From: Ruminococcus sp. AF31-8BH
Lineage (GTDB): Bacteria > Bacillota > Clostridia > Lachnospirales > Lachnospiraceae
Assembly (NCBI RefSeq): GCF_003460605.1
Contig: NZ_QTVN01000015.1
Location: 47,809-111,808, forward strand
DNA: 64,000 nucleotides
Direction: 5' to 3'
This document shows, piece after piece, positions 51,027 through 59,477 of the stretch. A model generated the notes under the pieces. The model was not told where the DNA came from. It ran no database searches and was given only the letters and a program-made list of their open reading frames with translations. How positions within the stretch are numbered: position 1 is the stretch's first letter; every line of letters begins with the position of its first letter. A program made the translations under genes and the position numbers.

Positions 51027-52011
51027 CTAATATTTCCCCTTTCCGAAATCTGTACTCTACAGGTGATAACCCCATCACACTTCGAAATGCAGATGAAAAT
51101 TTTCCCGGATTTTCATATCCTAAACAGGAGGCGATCTCCTGTATTTCTTTCGCCTTATCCTGTAACAACATATTTGCAGCCAGATTCATGCGGTATCTCT
51201 TCTGATAAGAATAAATAGAATCTCCATAAACATCTTTGAAGCATTTTTTCATAGTTGTCAGTGGAATCTCATACATAGAGGAAAGTTCTTCGATGGTAAA
51301 CCGTGTCTGAGGATTCCCTGTGATCTGCGCATGAATCCCTTTGATTTTTTCCATCTGAGTTTTGTAATAATATGGTCTGACTTCTTTCCTGTCTTCTACG
51401 GTCATCGTGTTTAAGTACAACAATAATTCCACGACTTTTATCTGATAATATTCTTTTGCTTTTGCAAGTTCCGGATGTGCCATGTTTTTCTGGTAAAATC
51501 CGGAAAGAATTGACCCCAGTTCCTTATCTCCACGAATTACATAAGGTTTCTCTTCTGAACAATAACGGCTTCGAAGCTCCTCAATAGATACGGAAAATCC
51601 ATGAAACATTTCATCAAGTGCCTTCTGAACTTCCGCAACTTCCATGAAAATACTGACTCCATGATAATGCTTCAACGGATAATAAGTCGTCCCCTTATGA
51701 TTTTCTCTGTTATCCAAACGGAGTTCATTTTCCTGCATAATACTGAACACACCTGGCTTTACCTCCATCTCAATTCTTCCCTCCCGGCAGTGGTCAATAC
51801 AGAATATTTTTCTGTCATTCTTCAATTCAAATTCAGATGCGCACTGTTCCATGTGCATGTCTGAAAAACAAATCATCACACCTGGCATTACTCGGTAAAC
51901 CGTCATAACGCCCTCTCCTGTCGCATCATTTAATATAAGAACAGAGCAATTCTCATTCTGAATCACAGGCTTCACATTACTTCCAAGTCTTGCAATTTCA
52001 TTTATATTCAA
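51016..52011 (-). CDS. AraC-family transcriptional regulator, cassette 4
   Basis: 331 residues. Sensor part to about residue 225; helix-turn-helix ELSSMYEIPLTTMKKCFKDV and IQEIASCLGYENPGKFSSAF, end LSPVEYRFRK. Closest relative in the window is the truncated regulator of cassette 2. The start is TTG 52011 with AAGGAG 7 nt upstream. It heads the operon araC-exporter-exporter-S-T-A, so it would control its own expression together with the transporter genes. Confidence 0.92.
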   Translation of the reverse strand: MNINEIARLGSNVKPVIQNENCSVLILNDATGEGVMTVYRVMPGVMICFSDMHMEQCASEFELKNDRKIFCIDHCREGRIEMEVKPGVFSIMQENELRLDNRENHKGTTYYPLKHYHGVSIFMEVAEVQKALDEMFHGFSVSIEELRSRYCSEEKPYVIRGDKELGSILSGFYQKNMAHPELAKAKEYYQIKVVELLLYLNTMTVEDRKEVRPYYYKTQMEKIKGIHAQITGNPQTRFTIEELSSMYEIPLTTMKKCFKDVYGDSIYSYQKRYRMNLAANMLLQDKAKEIQEIASCLGYENPGKFSSAFRSVMGLSPVEYRFRKGEILDGK

Positions 52012-52046
52012 ATTTCTTCTCCTTTCACATAGTGGTATTTCTTTGT

Positions 52047-52062
52047 GTTAGTTTTATCTAAC
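52047..52062 (-). promoter_or_regulatory. operator of the cassette 4 operon
   Basis: GTTAGA-TAAA-ACTAAC on the minus strand, 7 nt after a -10-like GATAAT and 35 nt before the TTG of araC 4. One arm position differs from the perfect repeat. Confidence 0.7.
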
Positions 52063-52133
52063 CTTTTCTATTATCTTAACATGAGAATCGAGCATTATCC
52101 AGACCTGAACGGACAGCAATAATCCATTTAGAC

Positions 52134-52171
52134 AAAAATAAAGTTCCAGACTTATTATCTGAAACTTTATT
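52134..52171. terminator. terminator of the ZIP operon
   Basis: AATAAAGTTTCAGA pairs with TCTGGAACTTTATT around a 7-nt loop (minus strand), then TTTG. It lies between the last methyltransferase gene and the cassette 4 promoter and separates the two units. Confidence 0.8.
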
Positions 52172-52191
52172 ATAAATCCAGCATCATTGCA

Positions 52192-52845
52192 TTACTTCAC
52201 ACAACGGAAATATACCATAGAACCGTCAACATAGATATCCGTTTCTTTATATAGTTTTTGAAGGATATCTCTCAGCTCTTTCTCCGTCTGAAATGGTGGA
52301 GAAAACCACCCTTTCTTTGCAAGAATATTTTTTACCAGCCAGTCTGTCCGTTTCGATTTTCCCCTGATATAAAAGCAGGCAATAAAATTGCCGCCTGGTT
52401 TCAAAACACGCCATATTTCATGAAATGCTTTTTGCTTGTCAGGAAATGCATGAAAACCATTCATACTGACAACAGTATCAACAGATTCATTCTCCATTTG
52501 CAGATTTCCCACATCACCCTGAATACATTTGATATGTGCATGACTACCAAGTCTTTTTCTGGCTTGTTCAAGCATATCCATGCTGTAATCAATACAAGTA
52601 ATATGTGCATTTTTCAGAGAACTCCATTTGTTTTCCGTAAATACAGCAGTTCCAACCGGAACATCAAGAAGATTTCCTGAAAAGTCATCAGGAACATATG
52701 ATAAAACTTTTCGTGCTATATCATTATCATCAGTGCCACTCCAAAATAACTTAATATACAGTTTGCTGAAAATATTTCTTTGCGTAAGAACATCGTCATA
52801 TATATTTTTTGATGTTTCATAAGCATTTTGTATTTTGTCTGCCAT
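52192..52845 (-). CDS. SAM-dependent methyltransferase (ZIP operon)
   Basis: 217 residues, class I fold: GNLLDVPVGTAVFTENKW holds the SAM loop (V-P-V-G-T in place of D-x-G-x-G), ITCIDYSMDMLEQARKRL the acidic strand, and VVSMNGFHAFPDKQKAFHEI, RVLKPGGNFIACFY the family end motifs. UbiE/COQ5-like. Start ATG 52845 behind GGAGGG; a codon 66 nt upstream lies inside the preceding gene. Last gene of the ZIP operon. The substrate is unknown. Confidence 0.85.
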   Translation of the reverse strand: MADKIQNAYETSKNIYDDVLTQRNIFSKLYIKLFWSGTDDNDIARKVLSYVPDDFSGNLLDVPVGTAVFTENKWSSLKNAHITCIDYSMDMLEQARKRLGSHAHIKCIQGDVGNLQMENESVDTVVSMNGFHAFPDKQKAFHEIWRVLKPGGNFIACFYIRGKSKRTDWLVKNILAKKGWFSPPFQTEKELRDILQKLYKETDIYVDGSMVYFRCVK

Positions 52846-52885
52846 ATTACCCTCCAAATTTAATTTTAATTCTAAAAGCTTAAAA

Positions 52886-53587
52886 CTATCGTTCTCTAAT
52901 CTTCCTGACATTATGATTCATGAGGTGTCTTCCAATATGTCTATAAGCAAATGCTTTAAAGGCTGAAATTTCTTGATGATGTTCCTTCAAAAGTTCATCT
53001 GGACAATCATAAACACCAAAATCCTGATTGATTCCCTCGCTTTGAATATAAGTATTGTTCCTATCAAACTCAATACTGAGATTTCTGAAATCCTTGACTG
53101 CTACTCCATAACCGCAAAATGCACCTGTACATTCCGAATTTTGTTCCTGTAACTTCTTTATGTAGGTTTTATCCAAAATGAAAGCTTCCAGTTCGTACCA
53201 CTGATTTTCGAAATTAATTTCTACCCAGCTATGGAAAATACTTTTTGGAGCATTACGGTAAACAAGCCCGGTCATAGCCCCTTTCTGCAATCTTTTATCA
53301 ATCGTAAAACCATGTACTCTGCATGGAATATTGCAGGCACGTAAAAGTGCCATAAATAAAGTTCCTTTTGTATTACATTGTCCATAACCATCTGCAAGTA
53401 CTTTTGAAGCTGAAATTCCGTCATCAATATTATATCCAAATAAAACATCATCTCTTACATAGTTGTAGATTGCCTTAATCCTTTCAAATTCACCCATTTC
53501 CTTCCATTTCATATTTTGAATAAGTTTTTGAATTGCCGGATTAGAAAAATCAACCATTCGTGTTTCCCTAAGATACTTATCTTTCAT
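52886..53587 (-). CDS. transglutaminase-like superfamily protein (ZIP operon)
   Basis: 233 residues with the TGc core: GYGQCNTKGTLFMALLRACN (catalytic Cys), IFHSWVEINFENQWYELEAF (His and acidic partner). Such cysteine enzymes may cleave or join amide bonds, or only bind. No signal peptide, so it acts in the cytoplasm. Its ATG overlaps the preceding methyltransferase by 11 nt. In this setting its role is unknown. Confidence 0.85.
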   Translation of the reverse strand: MKDKYLRETRMVDFSNPAIQKLIQNMKWKEMGEFERIKAIYNYVRDDVLFGYNIDDGISASKVLADGYGQCNTKGTLFMALLRACNIPCRVHGFTIDKRLQKGAMTGLVYRNAPKSIFHSWVEINFENQWYELEAFILDKTYIKKLQEQNSECTGAFCGYGVAVKDFRNLSIEFDRNNTYIQSEGINQDFGVYDCPDELLKEHHQEISAFKAFAYRHIGRHLMNHNVRKIRER

Positions 53588-54245
53588 TTCCTATCGCCTT
53601 TCCCATAGGTTTTCTCACAACACAATGCATTCGCATACCTTTACGAATTTCAAATTTTTCTACTTTTAATCCTGCTTTTTTGCAACATTTTATGACCACA
53701 TCTCTTGTTGGCACTTGGACATCTCCATGTCCGCATATATTTGCCAACGGCATTTCCAATGTATTCATTAGCCATACCAATACTTTATTGTCACTGGTCA
53801 CATCTCTCAGTATCAATCTTCCATTTGGGCGAAGACATCTCTTCACACTGTCAAAAAATGCCTGTGGATTCGGATAATGATGGAAACTCATAGAACAAAT
53901 AATTGCATCAAATGAATCATTTTCAAAAGGAAAGTTCTCACAGTCTCCTACAACAAATGTTGCATTTGAAATATTTTTCTTTTTTGCCTGTTCAATCATG
54001 GCCGGAGTCAAATCCAGTCCTGTATAATGTCGGTCTGGATATTTTTCTGCTAATAAAGAAATCATCGGAGCAGGCCCACAGCCTGCATCTAATAAATCTC
54101 TAAAAGGCTCCTTCTCTAATTCTTCCAGAATATCCGGATAATCTTTCTTGCACATTTCGTAAATACCAGCATGGCTACTTTCATATCTTCCTGCTGCTTT
54201 TGTAAATTCTTTAATTGACAATTTTTTATATTCTTCATTTTTCAT
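53577..54245 (-). CDS. SAM-dependent methyltransferase, UbiE-like (ZIP operon)
   Basis: 222 residues: DLLDAGCGPAPMISLLAEKY (SAM motif I), YTGLDLTPAMIEQAKKK, FVVGDCENFPFENDSFDAII, CLRPNGRLILRDVTSD. Typical class I small-molecule methyltransferase. Overlaps the transglutaminase-like gene and follows the reductase-like gene by 13 nt. Substrate unknown. ATG 54245. Confidence 0.9.
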   Translation of the reverse strand: MKNEEYKKLSIKEFTKAAGRYESSHAGIYEMCKKDYPDILEELEKEPFRDLLDAGCGPAPMISLLAEKYPDRHYTGLDLTPAMIEQAKKKNISNATFVVGDCENFPFENDSFDAIICSMSFHHYPNPQAFFDSVKRCLRPNGRLILRDVTSDNKVLVWLMNTLEMPLANICGHGDVQVPTRDVVIKCCKKAGLKVEKFEIRKGMRMHCVVRKPMGKAIGNER

Positions 54246-54258
54246 GCTTTTTCTCCAA

Positions 54259-55170
54259 TCACAGTACCTTTTTCGTCTTGCATCCGCATTTCTTCATTCT
54301 TTTAATATAAGCATAAAACTGCTTATGTAATTCCCTCATTTCATCTGGTGCCTTCATAGCATGTTGATACATAAATTTATCTCCAAAACTACTTCCAAAT
54401 GTAACTGCCAGCATAATCGTCAGAAATGACAATGGCAAAAAGCAAAAAATATTCATTTTCCATGGTGACAGTTTACCCTTTTGTTTTCGCAAAAAATTAA
54501 AATTTCTTTTCAGCCTTTCTGCTGTTTTCCTCATGATTTTCCATTCTTTTTCTACTTTCTCCGGATCGTCTGATTCATAATACGCATCCGCAATCGGTAC
54601 CACCATAGCAAGATGACAAAGCTGCCATAGATGCATATCCGTTACTTTCTTGTATGGTATATGAGCATGCCTTAATATCTCTGAAAACTGCTTAGTTCTT
54701 TCGGATTTATTTCCTGATATTTCTGCAAATGTTGTCGGCTGAATCAACCTTGGAGTAAGTACTGCATCAAGGATTCCATCATCATTTATACTTCCGCCTG
54801 CTCCTGGAAAAGCTGGTAATATTCTTCCTTTTCCAACAATGTCTTCCCATTTATTGTAACTGTCCAGTGAATTTATCATTGTAACAATCGTATTACTTTT
54901 ATTATTTTTCAATTCAGTAAGTGCTTTATACAGTTGGTTTTCCCGGACAGTAAGCAAAACAAAATCATAAATATCATCGTTTGGTAGTTCTCCAAGAATC
55001 CTAATTTCTGCCTTTATTACTTCCTGATTTTTCTTATATTGCAATCCATTATTTCTTAAAGCCTCAAGTCTTTTACCTCTGGCATAAATATTTGTATCAT
55101 AACCGGCTTCTGCAAATAAAGCCGCATACAAGGATCCAATCACACCAGCACCATAAATCAATATTCTCAT
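54259..55170 (-). CDS. ketopantoate reductase-like (ApbA/PanE) dehydrogenase (ZIP operon)
   Basis: 303 residues. Rossmann start MRILIYGAGVIGSLYAALFA with GxGxxG, DFVLLTVRENQLYKALTELK, and a helical C-terminal domain of the ketopantoate reductase fold. One hydrophobic segment (FLPLSFLTIMLAVTFGSSFG) is unusual for PanE and may anchor it. The fold also underlies opine dehydrogenases, but CntM-like identity cannot be claimed from the sequence. The ATG at 55170 is chosen for the Rossmann start; ATG 55179 is possible. No panB/C near, so a pantothenate role is unlikely. Confidence 0.8.
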   Translation of the reverse strand: MRILIYGAGVIGSLYAALFAEAGYDTNIYARGKRLEALRNNGLQYKKNQEVIKAEIRILGELPNDDIYDFVLLTVRENQLYKALTELKNNKSNTIVTMINSLDSYNKWEDIVGKGRILPAFPGAGGSINDDGILDAVLTPRLIQPTTFAEISGNKSERTKQFSEILRHAHIPYKKVTDMHLWQLCHLAMVVPIADAYYESDDPEKVEKEWKIMRKTAERLKRNFNFLRKQKGKLSPWKMNIFCFLPLSFLTIMLAVTFGSSFGDKFMYQHAMKAPDEMRELHKQFYAYIKRMKKCGCKTKKVL

Positions 55171-55189
55171 AAGAATCATTCCTCTCCTC

Positions 55190-55972
55190 TTATCCCAGTG
55201 CCACATCCAAGATCATCATCAAACTAAATCCAAGTGCAAAGAAAAGCGTACCGATATTCGAGTGCTGTCCCTGAGACATTTCCGGAATTAGTTCTTCAAC
55301 CACGACATATAGCATAGCTCCTGCTGCAAAGCTGAGTAAATATGGTAATGCCGGGATTACCTGCTGTGCGACAAGAATCGTCATTACTGCTCCAACCGGT
55401 TCAACGACTCCTGAAAGTACACCTCCCAGAAATGCCTTTCTTTTACTTTCACCATCTGCCCTAAGCGGCATGGATATAATTGCTCCTTCCGGGAAATTCT
55501 GGATAGCAATTCCAAGTGATAAAGCAAGTGCACTTGTTGCTGTAATCTGTGCATTTTCAGCAAGAAATCCTGCATACATAACACCAACTGCCATACCTTC
55601 AGGGATATTATGTAACGTAACTGCCAACACCATCATCGTAGTACGGCCAAGTTTGCTTTTCGGTCCCTCTGCCTGATCACTTCCAACATGAAGATGTGGA
55701 ATCAAATGATCAAGTGCAAGTAAAAACAATATACCAATCCAGAACCCAACAACTGCCGGAACAAACGATAAAGTTCCCATATTCTCAGATTGTTTAATTG
55801 CCGGAATCAGAAGACTCCAGATTGAAGCAGCAACCATTATACCTGCTGCAAACCCTGCAAGTGCACGTTGTAGTAACTTGCTAAGTGTTTTTCTCATAAA
55901 AAACACGCATGCTGCACCTAGCGTTGTTCCAACAAATGGAATCAGTATACCTTCAAAAACATTCATTAGCAT
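55190..55972 (-). CDS. ZIP-family divalent metal transporter
   Basis: 260 residues, eight helices. Helix IV has VTLHNIPEGMAVGVMYAG and helix V IAIQNFPEGAIISMPLR: the H-N-x-P-E-G / x-E-G motifs that form the metal site; the final VVEELIPEM is also conserved. Similar to ZupT, so import of Zn, Fe or Mn is expected. The loop between helices III and IV is short with HLHVG. First gene of the five-gene operon, with the shared operator directly upstream. ATG 55972 after GAGGAA. Confidence 0.93.
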   Translation of the reverse strand: MLMNVFEGILIPFVGTTLGAACVFFMRKTLSKLLQRALAGFAAGIMVAASIWSLLIPAIKQSENMGTLSFVPAVVGFWIGILFLLALDHLIPHLHVGSDQAEGPKSKLGRTTMMVLAVTLHNIPEGMAVGVMYAGFLAENAQITATSALALSLGIAIQNFPEGAIISMPLRADGESKRKAFLGGVLSGVVEPVGAVMTILVAQQVIPALPYLLSFAAGAMLYVVVEELIPEMSQGQHSNIGTLFFALGFSLMMILDVALG

Positions 55973-56018
55973 TATGTATTCCTCGGTATAGTCAAAAGTA
56001 CTTTCACATCGTTCTGTT

Positions 56019-56034
56019 GTTAGTTTTAGCTAAC
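56019..56034 (-). promoter_or_regulatory. operator of the ZIP operon
   Basis: GTTAGC-TAAA-ACTAAC on the minus strand, starting 5 nt after a -10 TATACA; -35 TTGCTT lies 16 nt further up. Same arrangement as at the ECF promoters. Confidence 0.72.
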
Positions 56035-56151
56035 TACTATGTATAAAAGAAACCGTGCGAAAAGCAAACTGTAATTTCACACGGTTTTCCTTATGTTTAA
56101 GTATATCACTTACGAAATCATATAACAATATAATTCTTTTAACAATTTACA

Positions 56152-56192
56152 AAAAGCCGAAGGTCACAATAATCTTCATGACCTCCGACTCG
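56152..56192 (-). terminator. terminator behind parA
   Basis: GGAGGTCA pairs with TGACCTTC around a 12-nt loop, followed by GGCTTTTTG on the minus strand. Confidence 0.65.
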
Positions 56193-56210
56193 TTATACTT
56201 ATTCTACACT

Positions 56211-56310
56211 GTCCTTACACCCAAATCAGCTCCTCTCTCCGGCTTATCTTTTCCCTGCTTTTCCTGGATAATTCTCTTATTGATTTCTAAGCGTTCATGG
56301 ATTGACGGTT
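56211..56310 (-). repeat. ParA-gene tail out of frame (direct repeat, right)
   Basis: Read in the frame KKPSIHERLEINKRIIQEKQ, GKDKPERGADLGVRTV and stop, this is the tail expected for the ParA protein. The parA frame instead stops at 56295, so a frameshift lies near 56312. Matches 44664-44770. Confidence 0.75.
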
Positions 56311-57050
56311 TCTTTTCTTGGCATTGCCTTTTTCTGTGCTACTGGCTTTCTTTCAGCTTTCCCTGCGTCCTTAACTGCTATATTTGCTTCAACGCCAGCT
56401 CTTGGCACAGCTTCTCTGCTCTCATTTTTCTCTGCTACCTGCTGTTCTCGTCTCTCCTGCACACCTTTTTCTTCCAGACTGCAAAAGCTCTGCAGATACG
56501 GCAGTACATGATTCTGCATATCCGTCAGATCTTCCATATACTTCTGATATTCTTCATTGCCTTTTCCCTGCTGATAGCTGATCCAGCTTTCATCCGTCAA
56601 CTTCATTTCATTCTGCATCTTTAATTGACTGATGATGCCGCCATTTCCGCTACCAATACAATCAATGATGACCGCATCATATTGATCTTTGATACCATAT
56701 AATATCTGTTTCAATACATATTCCCTGCTCATTGCATTTACCAACTGTACTTCTGTACCTGCCAGTCCAATGTTAGAACAGATAATGTCTATTCCCTCTG
56801 CCTGATGTCTGATATGACAGTCGGAAGGAATATCTTCATCTTTCATTACTGCATCCATAAGAGCTGTAAGTGTTTCATTACTGTCATCACAATCACGATA
56901 TCCAAATCCTGCGGATACATCAGACTGTGGATCTGCATCTACAATTAACACTTTCATATTCTTTTGTGCCAATCCTACTGCTAAATTAGCTGTACATGCG
57001 GACTTTCCCGTTCCCTCTTTTTGGTTTACAATAGAAATAATTTTAGCCAT
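56295..57050 (-). CDS. ParA-family ATPase of an integrative element (C-terminal frameshift)
   Basis: About 251 residues. Deviant Walker A VNQKEGTGKSACTANLA, MKVLIVDADPQSDVSAGFGY (A' box), YDAVIIDCIGSGN (Walker B). Element-type ParA proteins of the Soj/MinD group help keep or position mobile DNA. A basic Ala-Lys tail (RKPVAQKKAMPRKETVNP) ends early, since a one- or two-base loss shifts the frame out of the KKPSIHERLE tail. The ATPase part is intact. ATG 57050, AAGGTG upstream. No ParB nearby. Confidence 0.85.
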   Translation of the reverse strand: MAKIISIVNQKEGTGKSACTANLAVGLAQKNMKVLIVDADPQSDVSAGFGYRDCDDSNETLTALMDAVMKDEDIPSDCHIRHQAEGIDIICSNIGLAGTEVQLVNAMSREYVLKQILYGIKDQYDAVIIDCIGSGNGGIISQLKMQNEMKLTDESWISYQQGKGNEEYQKYMEDLTDMQNHVLPYLQSFCSLEEKGVQERREQQVAEKNESREAVPRAGVEANIAVKDAGKAERKPVAQKKAMPRKETVNP

Positions 57051-57073
57051 TTTTTCATCACCTTTCAATCAAT

Positions 57074-57127
57074 AAAAATGACCGAATCAGCTAAACAGAT
57101 TTTCATCCATTACGAGCTAATTCGGTC
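57074..57127 (-). terminator. terminator of the truncated integrase 4
   Basis: GACCGAATTAGCT pairs with AGCTGATTCGGTC (one wobble/mismatch, 22-nt loop), then ATTTTTATT on the minus strand. Confidence 0.75.
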
Positions 57128-57991
57128 CTGTTTTACTCTATTAAATTGTAATATCACCACTTTCGTGATGCAGTAAAAGCATTTCCGATAAAAGCGGAAA
57201 TTTTCTTTCATCTGAATAAGGTTTTTATAAAAGATAGGCCTTTCCTTCATAAATTTGTTGATTCGTTGCAAGTTTTTTTCAGGACCAAATCGACTCAACC
57301 CCTTGTATTTACTGGGTTTCCGTTGATTTAGTCTTATTTTATCATCATCATCCCCTGGCTGTAATCCACAAAATAGAGCCAGAAAAAATTCCAGACGGTG
57401 TGGGCAGGGCGCCTGATACACCGCTTCTAAAAAAAGCCTGGTCTGTTCCCTGGTATAGAGAGATATCATGGGCTCTGGCCTTTTTTTGCGGACTGGAGGC
57501 AAAACCAGCTCCTGCTTCAAATGTCCCTGCTTCCAGGCGGACTCTGTAACCGAACACAATAATTCATAAACAGCGTGTTCGGTACCTTTACAATATTTCT
57601 GACAGGACCGGATCAGATCTTCCATATATCCGGTATCAACAGTTTGAATAAGTGGGTCCGTTTCCATATTTGGCAGGATGACATTTTCAATGATCCAGCG
57701 ATATCTTACTGCGGTGTTTTCACAGGTGCATGCTGGAAGGTATATTTTGTGAAACCAGTAATCGAGATATTCGCTAAGCAAAAAAGGACAATGACTGGAA
57801 TCTTTCAGGGCCGCCAGCTCTTTTTGAAAAAGACGGGTTGTTTCTTTGTAATCCTTCTTTGCTCCGGAACGGGTAAAAAATCCAGTATGTATACATAAAA
57901 CAGCCACCTGGTTCTCATGGTTTATGCGTTTCGTCTGACTGCACCATAAATGGTCGTGTGACAGAAAGACATTTTTTTTATCTTGATTCAT
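57110..57991 (-). pseudogene. tyrosine recombinase 4, catalytic domain lost
   Basis: Residues 1-213 parallel integrases 1 and 3: the AP2-like N-terminus (HTGFFTRSGAKKDYKET), the core-binding domain (LLSEYLDYWFHKIYLPAC) and the start of the catalytic domain LFCGLQPGD, where the first catalytic Arg is Gln. From DDDDKIRLNQ on, the sequence is unrelated and AT-rich, so the HxxR, LGH and Tyr boxes are gone. Probably broken by insertion or deletion near 57350. It could still bind arm-type DNA sites. Confidence 0.75.
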
Positions 57992-58031
57992 AATAAGATC
58001 CTCCTTGAAAATCTGGGTAAAAGGAATGCAT

Positions 58032-59129
58032 TTACAGGGCTGCCAGGATCCGGTCTATTTCAACACCGCCGGTAAGTTTTTGGATGGATTCCGGACTGCA
58101 ATTGTTTTCCAGCATGGTCCAGACGAACATGTCGCGGAGATCGTACATGGAAATAAGGGGAAGACCACAGTCTTTTGTAATATGCTTCAGTCTCGTATTC
58201 AGGGTCACCAGTGTTTTTATGGAGCCGCGGCTGCTGACACAGAATGCCTGCGGGTCTTTCTTATCCGGATGCTCCAGGAAATAATGGTTGTTTTCCATCT
58301 GGCGGAGTGAAAGCTCGTCCTTTACGAAAAGCGGTACCTTCAGGGAACGGAAACGTTCTTCTTCCAGATCCTTGTAACTGTATCTGGAAGAAGCGTTTTC
58401 AGTGGGAAGAACGCCGTCTTTTGTATACTGCTTATGGATATCCAGTTCCCCGGTATCCGGGTGGAAATTTTCATAGGTCAGCCCCAGGATCTCGCCCGGA
58501 CGTAAGCCGCAGAACAATGCAAGATCATACTCAAGACGGTGGGAATAAGGATCATTCTTCACTGCCTGCAGGAAAACTTTCGTCTGCTCTTTTGTATAGA
58601 TACATACGTTTGAACGGGGTTCCTTGCGGGGAATAAGTGCAGAAGCAAGGTTATATGGGAGGAACCCGTTCATCCATATGGAGGTGGCGATCCTGTACAG
58701 CAGTTTATAAACCGCATATTCTGCACTTGCACAATATTCTTTGCAGGCATCTATCACGGCATCAAGATAGTCTGCATCGATGTGGCCAAGCGGTGGGTCT
58801 GTTTCAATCCTGGGCAGGATAAGGTGGTAGATGATCCAGTGATACTTCACTTTTGTAGTGCTGCTGATATCTGACGGAAGTTTCTCAAACCAGTCTTCCA
58901 GGTATTCCGTGAAAGTACAAAAGCAGCTGCTGCACATCTTCCTGTTTTTCCAGTCTTTCTGAAAAACAGTTTCTGTTTCTTCTAATGTTTTTTCGGCTTC
59001 TGTCTGGGTGGTAAATCCGGTGTGGGTATGATACTCGACCGTCCCTGATACAGCATTCAGCGTTCTGGTACGGCAACACCAGAGCTCTTTAGGTGAATAA
59101 AAAATGGATAGTTCTTTGAGTTTGTTCAT
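58032..59129 (-). CDS. tyrosine recombinase-like protein 3, lacking catalytic residues
   Basis: 365 residues. AP2-like N-terminus (HTGFTTQTEAEKTLEE), core-binding domain (FTEYLEDWFEKL), catalytic domain with first Arg kept in LFCGLRPGEILGLTYENF. The HxxR box reads MYDLRDMFV (His to Tyr) and the protein stops after KLTGGVEIDRILAAL, without LGH box or nucleophilic Tyr. It cannot cut DNA by the known mechanism, yet the frame is intact and has AGGAGG upstream, so an accessory role is more likely than simple decay. Confidence 0.85.
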   Translation of the reverse strand: MNKLKELSIFYSPKELWCCRTRTLNAVSGTVEYHTHTGFTTQTEAEKTLEETETVFQKDWKNRKMCSSCFCTFTEYLEDWFEKLPSDISSTTKVKYHWIIYHLILPRIETDPPLGHIDADYLDAVIDACKEYCASAEYAVYKLLYRIATSIWMNGFLPYNLASALIPRKEPRSNVCIYTKEQTKVFLQAVKNDPYSHRLEYDLALFCGLRPGEILGLTYENFHPDTGELDIHKQYTKDGVLPTENASSRYSYKDLEEERFRSLKVPLFVKDELSLRQMENNHYFLEHPDKKDPQAFCVSSRGSIKTLVTLNTRLKHITKDCGLPLISMYDLRDMFVWTMLENNCSPESIQKLTGGVEIDRILAAL

Positions 59130-59477
59130 AACGTTATCCTCCTGAAAATTTTGGGGTGGGAAATGAAAGGGCTCTTTCCCATCCCGCTTTTGTTGTTCGA
59201 AAGCTTCGATAGCTTTTTAAGAATATATTGTCAGAAGAACGGAAATTTTCTGCTGTTTTTTGAAAAATTTTAAAAAAAATCAATGTTTTGTTTTTATCTG
59301 CTATGGGTACCGGTTTTTAGCAGCTTTGTTTTTTATAAATATGTATGATTGGGGTCGGAATAACGTTTTTTATAAGAACATTTTTTTAGAAAAATTGATA
59401 CAAAAATTCCCCGGCTTATCTGTGAGTTGTAATGAGCCGGGGATACAGAAATGAAGAAGAAATGTTAAAGAAGAAAT
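59130..59477. other. gap between integrases 2 and 3 with two hairpins
   Basis: AT-rich, no gene. On the minus strand CCCCGGCT/AGCCGGGG (59409-59442) with TTTTTG is the terminator of integrase 2. GGGATGGGAAA/TTTCCCACCC (59154-59184) sits 25 nt before the start of integrase 3 and may attenuate it or mark an att-like site. Confidence 0.6.

Noticed and set aside
56055..56624. 189-codon plus-strand frame
   Set aside because: Antisense to the end of parA and its terminator; hydrophobic by chance, no ribosome binding site.
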